NCBI RefSeq assembly: GCF_021390595.1
Contig: NZ_JAJEJR010000002.1
Location: 2,108,001-2,172,000, forward strand
Source of the DNA: Paraburkholderia sp. HP33-1
Lineage (GTDB): Bacteria > Pseudomonadota > Gammaproteobacteria > Burkholderiales > Burkholderiaceae
Reading direction: 5' to 3'
Length of the DNA stretch: 64,000 nt
Shown here: positions 7,963 through 16,514 of the stretch, in pieces
Layout: each line of letters begins with the position of its first letter
How positions within the stretch are numbered: position 1 is the first letter of the stretch
Position numbers and translations under genes: made by a program
Notes under the pieces: generated by a model
What the model saw: only the letters and a program-made list of their open reading frames with translations
Told to the model about the DNA's origin: nothing
Database searches by the model: none

Positions 7963-9144
7963 TCATGCGGTCAGATATTGTTCGACCAGGCGGGCCCAAT
8001 AACTCACGCCGATCGGCAACGCTTCATCGTTGAAGTCATAGCCAGGGTTGTGAAGCATGCAACTGCCATGGCCTTCGGCACCGTTGCCGAGCGCGACATA
8101 GCAACCGGGCACCTCATCGAGCATCCACGAGAAGTCTTCGCCGCCCATCCTTCCAGGCGGCAAAGGAAAGATATTTTCGGCGCCGACAATCGCGGCAATT
8201 GCCTCGCGTGCAAAGGCGGTTTCTTTCGGCGTATTCATCAGCACCCGCGAGATCGCCTCGTATTCGATCTCTGCTTCGACGCCCATGCTGCGAGCCTGAA
8301 ACTCGACGATCTCACGCAGGCGTGATTCGATCAGCGTCTGAACCTCTCTGTTGAGCGTACGCACCGTAACCAGAATTTTTGCCGTCGACGGCACCACGTT
8401 ATGGGCCGTGCCAGCCTGGATTGCACCCACGGTTACGACTGCCGCGTCTGCCGTCGAGATGTTGCGCGATACGATGGTCTGGAGCGCCATGACTATGCTT
8501 GCCGCTGCGACGACCGGGTCGCGCGAGAAATGAGGCATGGCGCCGTGGCTGCCCTTACCCCTCAACGTGATCGTCACAGCGTCTGACGAGGCCGCCATGG
8601 CCCCGCTTTGTACAACGAACTTCCCAACAGGCAATCCCGGCGCATTGTGGAGGGCATATATCCCGTCACATGGAAATCGCTTGAAGAGGCCGTCCGCCAT
8701 CATCCGAAGCGCCCCACCCAAACCCTCTTCAGCCGGTTGAAAAATAAGGTTCAAGGTGCCGCTGAACCGGCGTGTACGCGCCAGGTAGTGGGCGGCCGCC
8801 AGCAGAATCGCCGTATGACCATCGTGACCGCATGCGTGCATCTTGCCCTGCACCTGGCTCGCATAAGGCAGTCCGGTGCCCTCAGTGATCGGCAACGCGT
8901 CCATGTCCGCGCGGATGCCCATCTTGCGTGAGCCATTGCCGACCTTGAGTTGCCCAACCACACCGGTGCCGCCGACCCCTTCGGTTACTTCATAACCCCA
9001 GTCACGCAGCTTCTGTGCAACCAGCTGGCTCGTCTGAACTTCTTCGAACCCCAACTCAGGATGAGAATGGATTTGCTGACGCAATTTGACGAATTCCGCC
9101 GTGTGCTCGCGGATCTCTGGATGAATATTTACGGTCTGGGACAA
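7963..9144 (-). CDS. M20 family amidohydrolase (hippurate hydrolase/N-acyl-amino-acid hydrolase type)
   Basis: I place the start at TTG 9144 because AGGAGG ends five bases before it. The open frame extends to 9231, but that extension has no homologous look. The 393-residue protein has the M20D pattern: HSHPELGFEE, GIRADMDALPI with a metal ligand Asp, MHACGHDGHTA with metal-binding Cys/His residues, FQPAEEG with the catalytic Glu, and a C-terminal GGEDFSWML. Enzymes of this group hydrolyse N-acyl, N-aroyl or indole-acetyl amino acids in the cytoplasm. With the porin and MFS genes behind it and a divergent LysR gene it forms a small uptake-and-hydrolysis module. Confidence 0.9.
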   Translation of the reverse strand: MSQTVNIHPEIREHTAEFVKLRQQIHSHPELGFEEVQTSQLVAQKLRDWGYEVTEGVGGTGVVGQLKVGNGSRKMGIRADMDALPITEGTGLPYASQVQGKMHACGHDGHTAILLAAAHYLARTRRFSGTLNLIFQPAEEGLGGALRMMADGLFKRFPCDGIYALHNAPGLPVGKFVVQSGAMAASSDAVTITLRGKGSHGAMPHFSRDPVVAAASIVMALQTIVSRNISTADAAVVTVGAIQAGTAHNVVPSTAKILVTVRTLNREVQTLIESRLREIVEFQARSMGVEAEIEYEAISRVLMNTPKETAFAREAIAAIVGAENIFPLPPGRMGGEDFSWMLDEVPGCYVALGNGAEGHGSCMLHNPGYDFNDEALPIGVSYWARLVEQYLTA

Positions 9145-9250
9145 CACCACCTCCTCTGACGGTTTGCAATATCGCGATGAGTCAAACGCAACGCGGATTG
9201 AGGGGCAGTCTAAGGCGGACGGTATGAACAAAATAATGATAAAGTGTGAT

Positions 9251-9273
9251 GCCTATAACGGATGGTTATAGGC
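9251..9273. promoter_or_regulatory. Palindromic LysR-type operator between amidohydrolase and LysR genes
   Basis: The 23-bp site has perfect 9-bp arms (GCCTATAAC and GTTATAGGC) around a 5-base spacer. It contains TATAAC-N5-GTTATA and a T-N11-A core, as LysR-type regulators bind. It lies in the divergent gap, 26 bases before the LysR start and about 107 bases from the amidohydrolase start. That position suits autorepression combined with activation of the divergent operon. Confidence 0.75.
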
Positions 9274-9298
9274 CAATTTTTAGACGCACTGGGTATCG

Positions 9299-10246
9299 AT
9301 GAAACTCCATCAACTCCGCGCGCTGGTGGCGGTCGCAGATCAAGGCAGCATCATCGGCGCATCGAGGGTGCTGTTTGTCAGCCAGCCGGCAATCACTAAA
9401 GCCATTCGCGAACTCGAATCCGATATTGGCATTGCGCTGCTTGCGCGCAGTGTGAGCGGCGTGACGCTGACGCCTACTGGCGCTTCGTTGCTACGTCGTG
9501 CGCGGCTGATTGTCGGTGAGCTGGCGCGGGCCGAGGAGCAAATGGCGATGGAGCGCGGTTCGCTGGAAGGGACTGTCACGGTTGGCGTGACGCCGATCAG
9601 CGCACTAACTCTGCTGCCGGGCGCGTATGAGCGGTTTCGTCAGGACATGCCTCACGTCAGAGTGCGCTTTCTCGAACAGCCGCCCTCGGCATTGCTCGAC
9701 AGTCTGCGCCAAGGTACGCTCGACTTTGCGCTAGCAACATCTTCGGAAGTCGTCTCCGATTCGGCTATCCATTACGTCGACATAGCGACATTCCCAATTG
9801 CATTTGCGGTACGGCAAAACGGTCTGCTGGCGAAGGCAACATCGCTGGAAGATCTGTGCGATGCGGAGTGGCTATACTCGGACACCACCAGCATGTATCC
9901 GGCCTACCTTGCCGAACTGTTCGAGCAGCATGGCTTGCCGGCACCGCACCGCTTGACCCTCTGCACATCCCAGGCGCTTTTTTACAGTCTCGCGACCACG
10001 ATCGATGCAGTCGTCGCGTGGTCGTCGCACGCGCTTGGATCTGTCAATTTGCGCGAACAGTTCCGCACGCTTGACTTCATACAGGCATCGCGTAGCTTGA
10101 AACTGCGGCTGATGCAACGCGAAAGCTCGATCCTTACGCGGCCGTCTGAGTATTTCATCCGCTGCATCATGGACGCAGCGAACGCGCAAGACCCGGGTGC
10201 GGGTTCTGGTGTGATGGCCGACTCCCGCCAAGCGGCGAGGGATTAG
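9299..10246 (+). CDS. LysR family transcriptional regulator
   Basis: The 315-residue protein has an N-terminal winged HTH (MKLHQLRALVAVADQGSII ... SQPAITKAIRELESDIGIALLARS, about residues 1-60) and a periplasmic-binding-like effector domain behind it. It matches the LysR family in length and in every block of the HTH. It is divergent from the M20 amidohydrolase-porin-MFS group, with the palindrome at 9251-9273 between them, so it probably activates that group in response to the substrate or product of the hydrolase. The inducer cannot be read from sequence. Confidence 0.93.
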   Translation: MKLHQLRALVAVADQGSIIGASRVLFVSQPAITKAIRELESDIGIALLARSVSGVTLTPTGASLLRRARLIVGELARAEEQMAMERGSLEGTVTVGVTPISALTLLPGAYERFRQDMPHVRVRFLEQPPSALLDSLRQGTLDFALATSSEVVSDSAIHYVDIATFPIAFAVRQNGLLAKATSLEDLCDAEWLYSDTTSMYPAYLAELFEQHGLPAPHRLTLCTSQALFYSLATTIDAVVAWSSHALGSVNLREQFRTLDFIQASRSLKLRLMQRESSILTRPSEYFIRCIMDAANAQDPGAGSGVMADSRQAARD

Positions 10247-10381
10247 TGCCAAAGGCAGTATGACTTTCCGTAAGGCAGAGGCTGGCCAGCCGTGAAGAGC
10301 CAAACGCGGGTTAGCATTGCTGCCGGAGCCGCATAGTGTGGACAGCAACACACCCGGCAATTTCTATGCTCGGAAGCCAGC

Positions 10382-10471
10382 ATGGAACACGACAGCACGG
10401 CGTATGTCGGTCTGGACGTTCACGAGGAGTCAATCACTGTAGAAGAACTTGATTGGCTTCCGAAAAATTAA
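10382..10471 (+). pseudogene. N-terminal fragment of an IS110-family transposase
   Basis: The 29-codon frame reads MEHDSTAYVGLDVHEESITV and then leaves the family pattern and stops. YVGLDVHKxSI with the first catalytic Asp is the conserved start of IS110/IS116 transposases. Everything after this block is missing, so it is a relic. Two copies of CCAAATAACTTCC follow at once (10472 and 10537). Confidence 0.7.
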
Positions 10472-10549
10472 CCAAATAACTTCCACTTCGCCCCGAATTC
10501 TGGGTCAAAACGGGGGCTCGGCACTTGTTCTGTTACCCAAATAACTTCC
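10472..10549. repeat. 13-bp direct repeat pair CCAAATAACTTCC
   Basis: Copies lie at 10472-10484 and 10537-10549. The first copy abuts the stop of the IS110 scrap. They may mark the edges of a small inserted or deleted segment; no other role is evident. Confidence 0.6.
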
Positions 10550-10797
10550 GAGATCGACAAGTTTCAACCATAAATCTTCCATCGTCGTGAAGGGTCGTCA
10601 ATCTGCGATGCGGATGGCCCCCGTTAGCACCTTTGAGCGTTCCCACGCAATAGCGTCCAAGCCGAGCGTCTCAAGATCGGACAATGCCGACACTGGAGCG
10701 GACAGGGTTCTACGTCAGTAATGTGGCATTGCCGACGGTGGCGGCATCGAGCAGCGGGACGGCAGCTTCCTGCATCAGCGAACTCACACTCTCGACC

Positions 10798-10903
10798 CGT
10801 GCCGCCGGTGGTCCCGTCCTGCTGGGTGGAGAACGTTGTTCCGGCGAATGGCATTTTTCCGTTTCAAACGCCACACCTGCAGGACGGGACCACCGGCGGC
10901 ACG
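10798..10903. repeat. Perfect 25-bp inverted repeat with 56-bp spacer
   Basis: The arms are 10798-10822 and 10879-10903, beginning CGTGCCGCCGGTGGTCCC on the left. Read into the spacer, each strand encodes (R)AAGGPVL followed by different residues. That is the layout expected of an invertible segment that swaps the C-terminus of a protein, and a 78-codon frame (10684-10920) runs through it. No invertase gene is adjacent, so it may equally be the ends of a lost element. Confidence 0.7.
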
Positions 10904-11137
10904 GCCATATGTATCGTTAATCCCCCCCGGAAACGCGATGGGATCAGAAGTACAACTTTCTCGTAATGGGCGTTCTACAGAAATCGCACGGACATCGCGT
11001 GTGTCGCCCGATGTCCGTTGATCATCCACCCGCACAGCGTGCCAGTGCTGCGCGGGACTTCGCGGAGTAGCCGCCTGATTCCGGGTATCGCCGGCTGGGT
11101 TCCAGGGATAGCCCGTGGCGTCCTGAGGTGTGATGCC

Positions 11138-12520
11138 TCACTGTGTCGCCGCGTAGGTCGTTGTGACGAAGACAGGTTCATTTGTGGGTACAGTGGGCGT
11201 CACCATCGGCGTGAGCGCACCGCTGGCGCCGATGGTGTACTCGGAAACTGTGTAGTCACCCTCGTTTGCTGCGTACGCATACCTGCCGGTGGGATCGATG
11301 GTGACGGAGTAAGGCAAACTCCCCGCGGCCACAGTGGCCGGCACCATTGGTGTGAGCGCACCGCTGGCGCCGATGGTGTATTGCGAGACGGTGCCGTCAA
11401 TGAAGTTTGCTACGTACGCATACCTACCCAAGGGATCGACGGTGACGGAGATAGGGTGAGTACCCGCAGCCACGGTGGCCGTCGCCATCGGCGTGAGAGC
11501 ACCGCTGGCGCCGATGGTGTATTGCGAGACGGTGTTATTGCCAGCGTTTGCTACGTACGCATAGCTGCCGGTGGGATCGACGGTGACGGAGAAAGGAAGA
11601 TTCCCCGCAGCAACAGTGGCCGGCACCATCGGCGTAAGCGCACCGCTGGCGCCGATGGTGTACTGGGAGAGCGTGCCGTCGCTGTAATTCGCGACGTACG
11701 CGTACCTCCCGTCGGGATCGACGGTGATGGAATAAGGAGTACTCCCCGTAGGTACAGTGGCCGTCGCCATCGGCGTGAGCGCACCGCTCGCGTCGATGGT
11801 GTACTCGGAAACCGTGTTGTCGCTGGAGTTTGCTACGTACGCATAGCTGCCGGTGGGATCGACGGTGACGGAGATAGGCTGAGTCCCCGCAGTAACAGTG
11901 GCCGTCGCCATCGGCGTGAGCGCACCGCTCGCGCCGATGGTGTACTCGGAAACCGTGTCGTCACCCTCGTTTGCTGCGTACGCATACCTGCCGGTGGGAT
12001 CGATAGTGACGGAGATAGGATTGCGCCCCGCAGCCACAGCGGGCGGAGTCACCGGCGCGAACGCACCGCTGGCGCCGATGGTGTACTGCGAGACCGTGTT
12101 ATTGCCAGCGTTTGCTACGTACGCGTATTCGATACGCGAGCAGGTGACCGCGATGTTGGTGACGTTGACTGTGCCCACCGTGCCGGAGCCATTCGTAACG
12201 GTACAGGTCAGGCCCATGGGCTGGGCGTCCATGGTGGCTGCATACTGGCTCCCGGAGACCAGGGCGCCAGCAAAGCTGAATGTACCGTTGGCACTAACGG
12301 TAATGGAATCGCTGCCGTTGTCCACCAGCGTCACCTGCGACCCACTGACCAACCCTGTCACTGTGCCGCCGATCGTATAGCTGTGGGGCACCGATGGGGA
12401 GCTACTGGTGGGGGAGCTGCCGGTCGTCTGCGCCGGGTCGTCCCCGCCGCAAGCGGCGAGAAACAGGCACAGCGACGCGATGACCGTCTGACACAGCGGT
12501 GTGGTTGTCCGTTTTTTCAT
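11138..12520 (-). CDS. Beta-propeller lipoprotein with seven tandem YVTN-type repeats
   Basis: I start at ATG 12520 so that the product begins MKKRTTTPLCQTVIASLCLFLAACGG, a lipoprotein signal with lipobox LAAC; no strong ribosome-binding site is visible. After a short linker and a small beta-rich domain (about residues 45-130), seven near-identical 47-residue repeats follow. Each carries TVDPTGRYAYVAN, then (T)VSQYTIGASGALTPM. This is the YVTN/lactonase-like propeller pattern, enough blades for a closed ring. It is probably a surface or periplasmic scaffold anchored in the outer membrane. A 519-codon antisense frame arises from the repeats and is not a gene. Confidence 0.85.
   Translation of the reverse strand: MKKRTTTPLCQTVIASLCLFLAACGGDDPAQTTGSSPTSSSPSVPHSYTIGGTVTGLVSGSQVTLVDNGSDSITVSANGTFSFAGALVSGSQYAATMDAQPMGLTCTVTNGSGTVGTVNVTNIAVTCSRIEYAYVANAGNNTVSQYTIGASGAFAPVTPPAVAAGRNPISVTIDPTGRYAYAANEGDDTVSEYTIGASGALTPMATATVTAGTQPISVTVDPTGSYAYVANSSDNTVSEYTIDASGALTPMATATVPTGSTPYSITVDPDGRYAYVANYSDGTLSQYTIGASGALTPMVPATVAAGNLPFSVTVDPTGSYAYVANAGNNTVSQYTIGASGALTPMATATVAAGTHPISVTVDPLGRYAYVANFIDGTVSQYTIGASGALTPMVPATVAAGSLPYSVTIDPTGRYAYAANEGDYTVSEYTIGASGALTPMVTPTVPTNEPVFVTTTYAATQ
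11211..12085 (-). repeat. Seven tandem 141-bp coding repeats
   Basis: The block GTGAGCGCACCGCTGGCGCC or a close variant recurs at 11211, 11352, 11493, 11634, 11775, 11916 and 12057, exactly 141 bp apart. The units encode the blades of the propeller lipoprotein. Their nucleotide similarity favours gain or loss of blades by recombination or slippage, or recent expansion. Confidence 0.9.
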
Positions 12521-13505
12521 CTTGTATGGAAAGTAACTTGTGCTTTCAGACAGAAAGGAGGCGTCGACATTTTCTAGTTGCATCGTCACGCGGCACCAAG
12601 GTCGCTTGGGAAGCTTGGAGCTCATCGGGGCGCAAATCTGGCCAATCTGACGATGTCCCCTGGAACTCGGCCATGCACATCAGGATGCGCCGCGTGGTTG
12701 TCCGTCGTTTTAGAAACTCGGCAAAGATACGAACACGAGGCAAGCAACGCCAGGCCACGAATGTGGACGTCAGGCGTAAGGGCCCACACCAGGTCGGGTG
12801 TCGCCGCGTCTTGTCAGATTGTCGACAGATTGGTCCGCCGCAAGTTTAGGCTCTAGTTTCGTCAGGCCTTGCCCGTGCGTCTCAGTTTTTTCGAAAATTT
12901 CAGCGGCTGTTTCCGGGGCGGAGCGGTCGCCTATATGGCCGCCTGAGGGCGCTGTCGAACGGCTGAAGGTGGCCGTCGCACCAGTTCGATGAACGTTCCA
13001 CAGAGAAGACGTCGGAGTCTTCAATGGCCGCTTTCCGGCGACGTGAGCGAACGCGTACTGCCGGCCAGGAGCGGTCCTTCCCAATCAGGTCGCGAGCGTC
13101 CGCTTGCTCGCGGCGAGCGGACCTTCGAGGCGCGGCGACTGACGACCCGTCGCTGACCCACTCCAGGGCCCACCAGGCGTGGCGCGTCCTTGAGCACTTG
13201 AGCCTCGGTTCGGAACCATGTTCGTGATTGTGGACCACGTGGTACCGAATGTCCTTCAACGTGATTCAAAGGAAGGTTCGGTTCCGAGATAGCGAGGGCA
13301 ACCTCCTCGGCATTGGGCAAACGCTTAAGTGAGCAGGCCGACGCCATGCCTCAAAGCGCCGCTTAGGGTCAAAGCAGGCTATCGGTGCAAGGGAATCGAC
13401 TATTGTCGATTTCTTGACTCCCCGCTCGTCGTGCGTATGGGCGGTCGTGTTGCGATGCGCTGCCGATCGGCACCTATAGTCCGTATGGGAAAAAGGAGAT
13501 TGCGA
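12521..13505. other. Gap of about 1 kb without a gene; holds one dispersed repeat
   Basis: No frame here has a good start, ribosome-binding site and family pattern. The only structure I can support is a 90-bp stretch (12978-13067) that recurs at 38945-39034. Confidence 0.5.
12978..13067 (+). repeat. Dispersed 90-bp repeat, copy A
   Basis: The segment from GCACCAGTTC to GTACTGCCGGCCA aligns without gaps to 38945-39034. Shared blocks include GCACCAGTTC, AGTCTTCA, CTTTCCGGCGA and GAACGCGTACT. Both copies lie in non-coding DNA. A role is unknown; it may be a degenerate non-autonomous element. Confidence 0.6.
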
Positions 13506-13859
13506 ATGACTTACGTCGATGGATTTGTTGTCCCCGTGCCTACAGCCAACCGCGAAGTTTACAGACAGTTCGCAGAAAGAGCGGCGGCCGTCTTCAAGGA
13601 GCACGGCGCGTTGAAGGTGGTCGAATGCTGGGGAGATGACGTGCCGGAGGGCAAGGTGACGTCGTTTCCAATGGCGATCAAGCGCAAGGATGATGAGACG
13701 GTGGTGTTCTCCTGGGTTGTCTGGCCGTCGCGCCAGTCGCGAGACGAAGGAATGAAAGCGGTAATGGCCGACCCGCGGCTGCAACCAGATAAAGATCCGA
13801 TGCCTTTTGACGGCCAGCGGCTAATCTATGGCGGTTTCGAAGTGATTGTCGACGCGTGA
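13506..13859 (+). CDS. DUF1428 family protein
   Basis: ATG 13506 follows AAAAAGGAGATTGCG, a strong ribosome-binding site; the frame is open 59 codons further upstream but without support. The 117-residue product MTYVDGFVVPVPTANREVYR ... PKDPMPFDGQRLIYGGFEVIVDA-like pattern, with ECWGDDVPEGKVTSFPMAI in the middle, is that of DUF1428, a small dimeric alpha/beta-barrel-like family also called YbaA. These are cytoplasmic proteins of unknown function. It stands alone between gene-poor stretches. Confidence 0.88.
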   Translation: MTYVDGFVVPVPTANREVYRQFAERAAAVFKEHGALKVVECWGDDVPEGKVTSFPMAIKRKDDETVVFSWVVWPSRQSRDEGMKAVMADPRLQPDKDPMPFDGQRLIYGGFEVIVDA

Positions 13860-14107
13860 TGGCAGAAAAACATGGCGCCGGTTCGCGTTGAGACGCTAGC
13901 CGACGCCGCAGCCTTGGCATTGAACATCCGCGATGCAACGCGTGAATCTCCTGTCGGACTTACGCTGCTCAGGGCAAGCTGTGAAGTCAGGTATCTGGTT
14001 AGCAGCGCACGGTCGCGCGTGACGTATAAGTGACTCCAACGGGTCGGGATGAGTCCTTCGGTGGCCCCGAAAAGAGTCATTCACGCTCGTCCCGCGACGG
14101 CGCAAAT

Positions 14108-14323
14108 CTATTGCTTATCCGCCCCCTCATCCAGATCACTCTTAAACTCTGCCTTCCGATGCGATCCGTCGCAAAACGGCTTGTTATTCGAGTACCCGCA
14201 CCGGCAGAGCCAGACCTCATCTTTCTCGACTTGAATCTGCCTGCCCTCTTGCGTCGTGATCGTGAAATCACCTTTGATGTGATACGGACCGTTGTTCCTC
14301 GGGGTGATGATTGCCGTTGCCAT
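14108..14323 (-). CDS. CDGSH iron-sulfur domain protein
   Basis: The 71-residue protein carries CRCGYSNNKPFCDGSH (about residues 40-55), the three-Cys one-His ligand set of a CDGSH-type 2Fe-2S cluster. The N-terminal half (GPYHIKGDFTITTQEG) matches the small strand-rich part of bacterial one-motif CDGSH proteins. It lies 45 bases behind the RtcB gene on the same strand and may be cotranscribed with it. CDGSH clusters are redox-active and labile; a role in cluster transfer or redox sensing is plausible but unproven here. Confidence 0.92.
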   Translation of the reverse strand: MATAIITPRNNGPYHIKGDFTITTQEGRQIQVEKDEVWLCRCGYSNNKPFCDGSHRKAEFKSDLDEGADKQ

Positions 14324-14368
14324 ATCCGCCTCCTACGAATCGACTGACCGTCGCGAGCCAATCAGAGC

Positions 14369-15589
14369 CTAACCCTTCACGCAAACCACCTGCCGCAGCG
14401 TATGAACCACCTCGACCAAGCTCCGCTGCGCGGCCATCACGGCCTCGATGTCCTTATAGGCCATCGGAATTTCATCGACGACCCCCACATCCTTTCGGCA
14501 TTCGACGTGCGCCGTCGCCCTGATCTGATCGTCGACCGTGAAACGCCGTTTGGCCTCCTTCCGGCTCATCGCGCGCCCGGCGCCGTGACTGCATGAGCAG
14601 AAGCTCTCTTCGTTGCCGAGACCGCGGACGATGAAGCTCTTCGCACCCATCGAACCGGGAATGATGCCGAGCTCACCCGCTCGCGCCGACACCGCCCCTT
14701 TCCGCGTCACGAACACGTCGGCGCCGAAGTGCCGCTCCTTCTGTACGTAATTGTGGTGGCAGTTCACCGCGTGCTCGTCGATGGTGAAGGGTTTGCCGAT
14801 AGCCGTGCGCACCGCGCCGATCACGGCATTCATCATGACCTCACGGTTGCGGCGCGCGTACTCCTGCGCCCAGCCGAGGGCCTCCACATAGTCGTCGAAG
14901 TGCCGGCTGCCTTCCTTGAAGTACGCGAGGTCTTTCTCCGGAAGATTTGCAAGGTGTTGACGCATGTCGGCCTGAGCCAGCTCGATGAAAAGGCTCCCGA
15001 TCGCGTTGCCCACGCCGCGCGATCCGCTGTGCAGCATGAACCAGACGCCGTCATCTTCGTCGAGGCATACCTCGATGAAGTGATTGCCGGTGCCGAGGGT
15101 GCCGACGTGCGTGTGGTTGTTCGTGCGCGCGAGGGAAGGATACTTGTCGACGATGTGCTGAAAACCGGGCGCCAGCTGTTTCCAGGCCTCGTCAACGGCC
15201 GGCGGCGGACGCGACCATGCACCCGGGTCGCGTCGCCCCGGCGCGCTGCCGTGCGGCACTGCACGCTCGATCGCGCCGCGCACGCCCGAAAGCGAATCGG
15301 GCAGATCTGCGGCCGTCAGCGTCGTGCGAACCGCCATCATTCCGCAGCCGATATCCACGCCCACCGCCGCCGGGATGATCGCGCCTTGTGTAGGAATCAC
15401 GCTGCCGATCGTCGACCCCTTGCCTACGTGCACGTCCGGCATTACGGCAAGGTGCCTGAACACGAACGGCATGCGGGCCGTGTTTCTCAGTTGCTGGCGA
15501 GCCGCCTCCTCAATCGCGACGCCCTGCGTCCACATCTTCACGGCCTTGCCGCTTGCCACTTCCATCAGTTGATAATCGACCAGGCTCAT
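14369..15589 (-). CDS. rtcB: RtcB-type RNA ligase
   Basis: The 406-residue protein contains the RtcB motifs in order: DVHVGKGSTIGSVIP, VDIGCGMMAVRT with the metal-binding Cys, GNHFIE, HSGSRGVGN, the NCHHNYV His motif, GSMGAKSFIVRG, and SHGAGRAMSR with the His that takes GMP. RtcB joins 2',3'-cyclic phosphate (or 3'-phosphate) and 5'-OH RNA ends using GTP and Mn2+ in the cytoplasm. In many bacteria it works with RtcA and the RtcR regulator in RNA repair; neither is visible here. Instead a CDGSH protein gene follows 45 bases downstream. Length and motifs look intact. Confidence 0.93.
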   Translation of the reverse strand: MSLVDYQLMEVASGKAVKMWTQGVAIEEAARQQLRNTARMPFVFRHLAVMPDVHVGKGSTIGSVIPTQGAIIPAAVGVDIGCGMMAVRTTLTAADLPDSLSGVRGAIERAVPHGSAPGRRDPGAWSRPPPAVDEAWKQLAPGFQHIVDKYPSLARTNNHTHVGTLGTGNHFIEVCLDEDDGVWFMLHSGSRGVGNAIGSLFIELAQADMRQHLANLPEKDLAYFKEGSRHFDDYVEALGWAQEYARRNREVMMNAVIGAVRTAIGKPFTIDEHAVNCHHNYVQKERHFGADVFVTRKGAVSARAGELGIIPGSMGAKSFIVRGLGNEESFCSCSHGAGRAMSRKEAKRRFTVDDQIRATAHVECRKDVGVVDEIPMAYKDIEAVMAAQRSLVEVVHTLRQVVCVKG

Positions 15590-15824
15590 GTCTTTGTCCC
15601 TTGGTCAGCTTCGCTCATCGGCACGGGTGTCAGTGCGCGGCGTATGACCATAGCGTGAGCCGATTTTTCCTTTTCGACAACCGGCCCGTCACGATAGTCT
15701 TCATCAGTTCCGAGCCGATGGCACAGGTCGCTGGAGCTGAATAATCGGCCCGCCGAAAAGGCCAGTTCATGTCGCTCAGCGCGGGATGTCGGATGACCTC
15801 TGCTCCGTTGCGGTGACGGAGCTT

Positions 15825-16106
15825 TCAACGACGGCAGTTGGTCGAAAGTGCGCATCCGCGGACAGCGAGCACGACATTCGCGGTTACGGAGATCCGAATA
15901 TGCGTGACATCGCGGACTCTCAGACTGACAAGATCACAACCACGCAGTTTGCTGTCGATTGCAAGGTTGAAGAGGGCGAGATCGCGGACTGCATGAGCGT
16001 TCTGAAGATGGATCCGGATGGCCCAGACGTCTTTCGATTTGAGCGACGGCTTCTGCCCGACCAGCTTGCCCTTGTTCCATGCCTCAACGAATTGTCCGGT
16101 CTTCAT
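15825..16106 (-). pseudogene. N-terminal fragment of a tyrosine-type integrase
   Basis: From ATG 16106 the frame reads MKTGQFVEAWNKGKLVG, then KDVWAIRIHLQ, RDLALFNLAIDSKLRGCDLV and LRVRDVTH, which is the N-terminal and first catalytic-domain stretch (with the first Arg in LRGCDL) of a small tyrosine recombinase family common in proteobacteria. Past VRDVTH, near position 15905, the match ends and unrelated residues run to a stop. The His-X-X-Arg and Tyr motifs are absent, so it is a truncated relic. Confidence 0.7.
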
Positions 16107-16514
16107 CGCAAACTCCCACAGGGATGATGGGAGTTCCATTCTGGTGCCCGACCTCGACGCCCGCTCTGGGCGGATTTGGGCGAGTTTCGCACCCGGCCCG
16201 GTCAGGTATTGCCTTTCAGCGATCCAACGGAACATTCACCCGGGCGGCTGCTCCGCATACAGAATGCTGCCCAACGACCTACAGGTAAATTTCGGCCAAA
16301 GACGACGTTCGTGTGTCGAGGCCGATATGCCCGCTGATTGCTGCTCACCGGTCGTCCGCGAACGGAGGGAGGCGAACGACCGCTACCGACTTCAACGAAC
16401 GCGTACTGTCGACCCTGATGGGACGGTTAGATTGCTCGACAACGGACGTTCAGTAGCGCGGGAAAGGAGCGTCGCAGTCGCCTTACTATCTGTTTTATGG
16501 AGACTCAAGCGACG
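16107..16514. other. Gap without a gene
   Basis: This 408-base stretch between the integrase relic and the small lipoprotein gene holds no supported gene. A short motif GAACGCGTACTG near 16398 resembles the end of the dispersed 90-bp repeat but the rest does not align well. Confidence 0.4.

Larger units (their letters stand above)
10247..11137. other. Gap with IS110 scrap, direct repeat and inverted repeat
   Basis: This 890-base stretch between the LysR gene and the beta-propeller lipoprotein has no intact gene. It holds an IS110 N-terminal fragment (10382-10471), a 13-bp direct repeat (10472-10484 and 10537-10549), and a 25-bp perfect inverted repeat (10798-10903). The region looks like the debris of one or more mobile elements. 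Confidence 0.6.

Noticed and set aside
11211..12085. Regularly spaced repeats considered as a CRISPR array
   Set aside because: The period is 141 bp, the repeats are coding and the intervals are as similar as the repeats. No Cas genes are present.
11018..12577. 519-codon plus-strand frame with regular repeats, opposite the propeller lipoprotein
   Set aside because: Its repeats are the antisense of the 141-bp coding units. The minus strand has the lipoprotein signal and the YVTN motifs.
13872..14033. 53-codon plus-strand frame after the DUF1428 gene
   Set aside because: Somewhat protein-like (MAPVRVETLADAAALAL) but no clear ribosome-binding site or family; could be chance.
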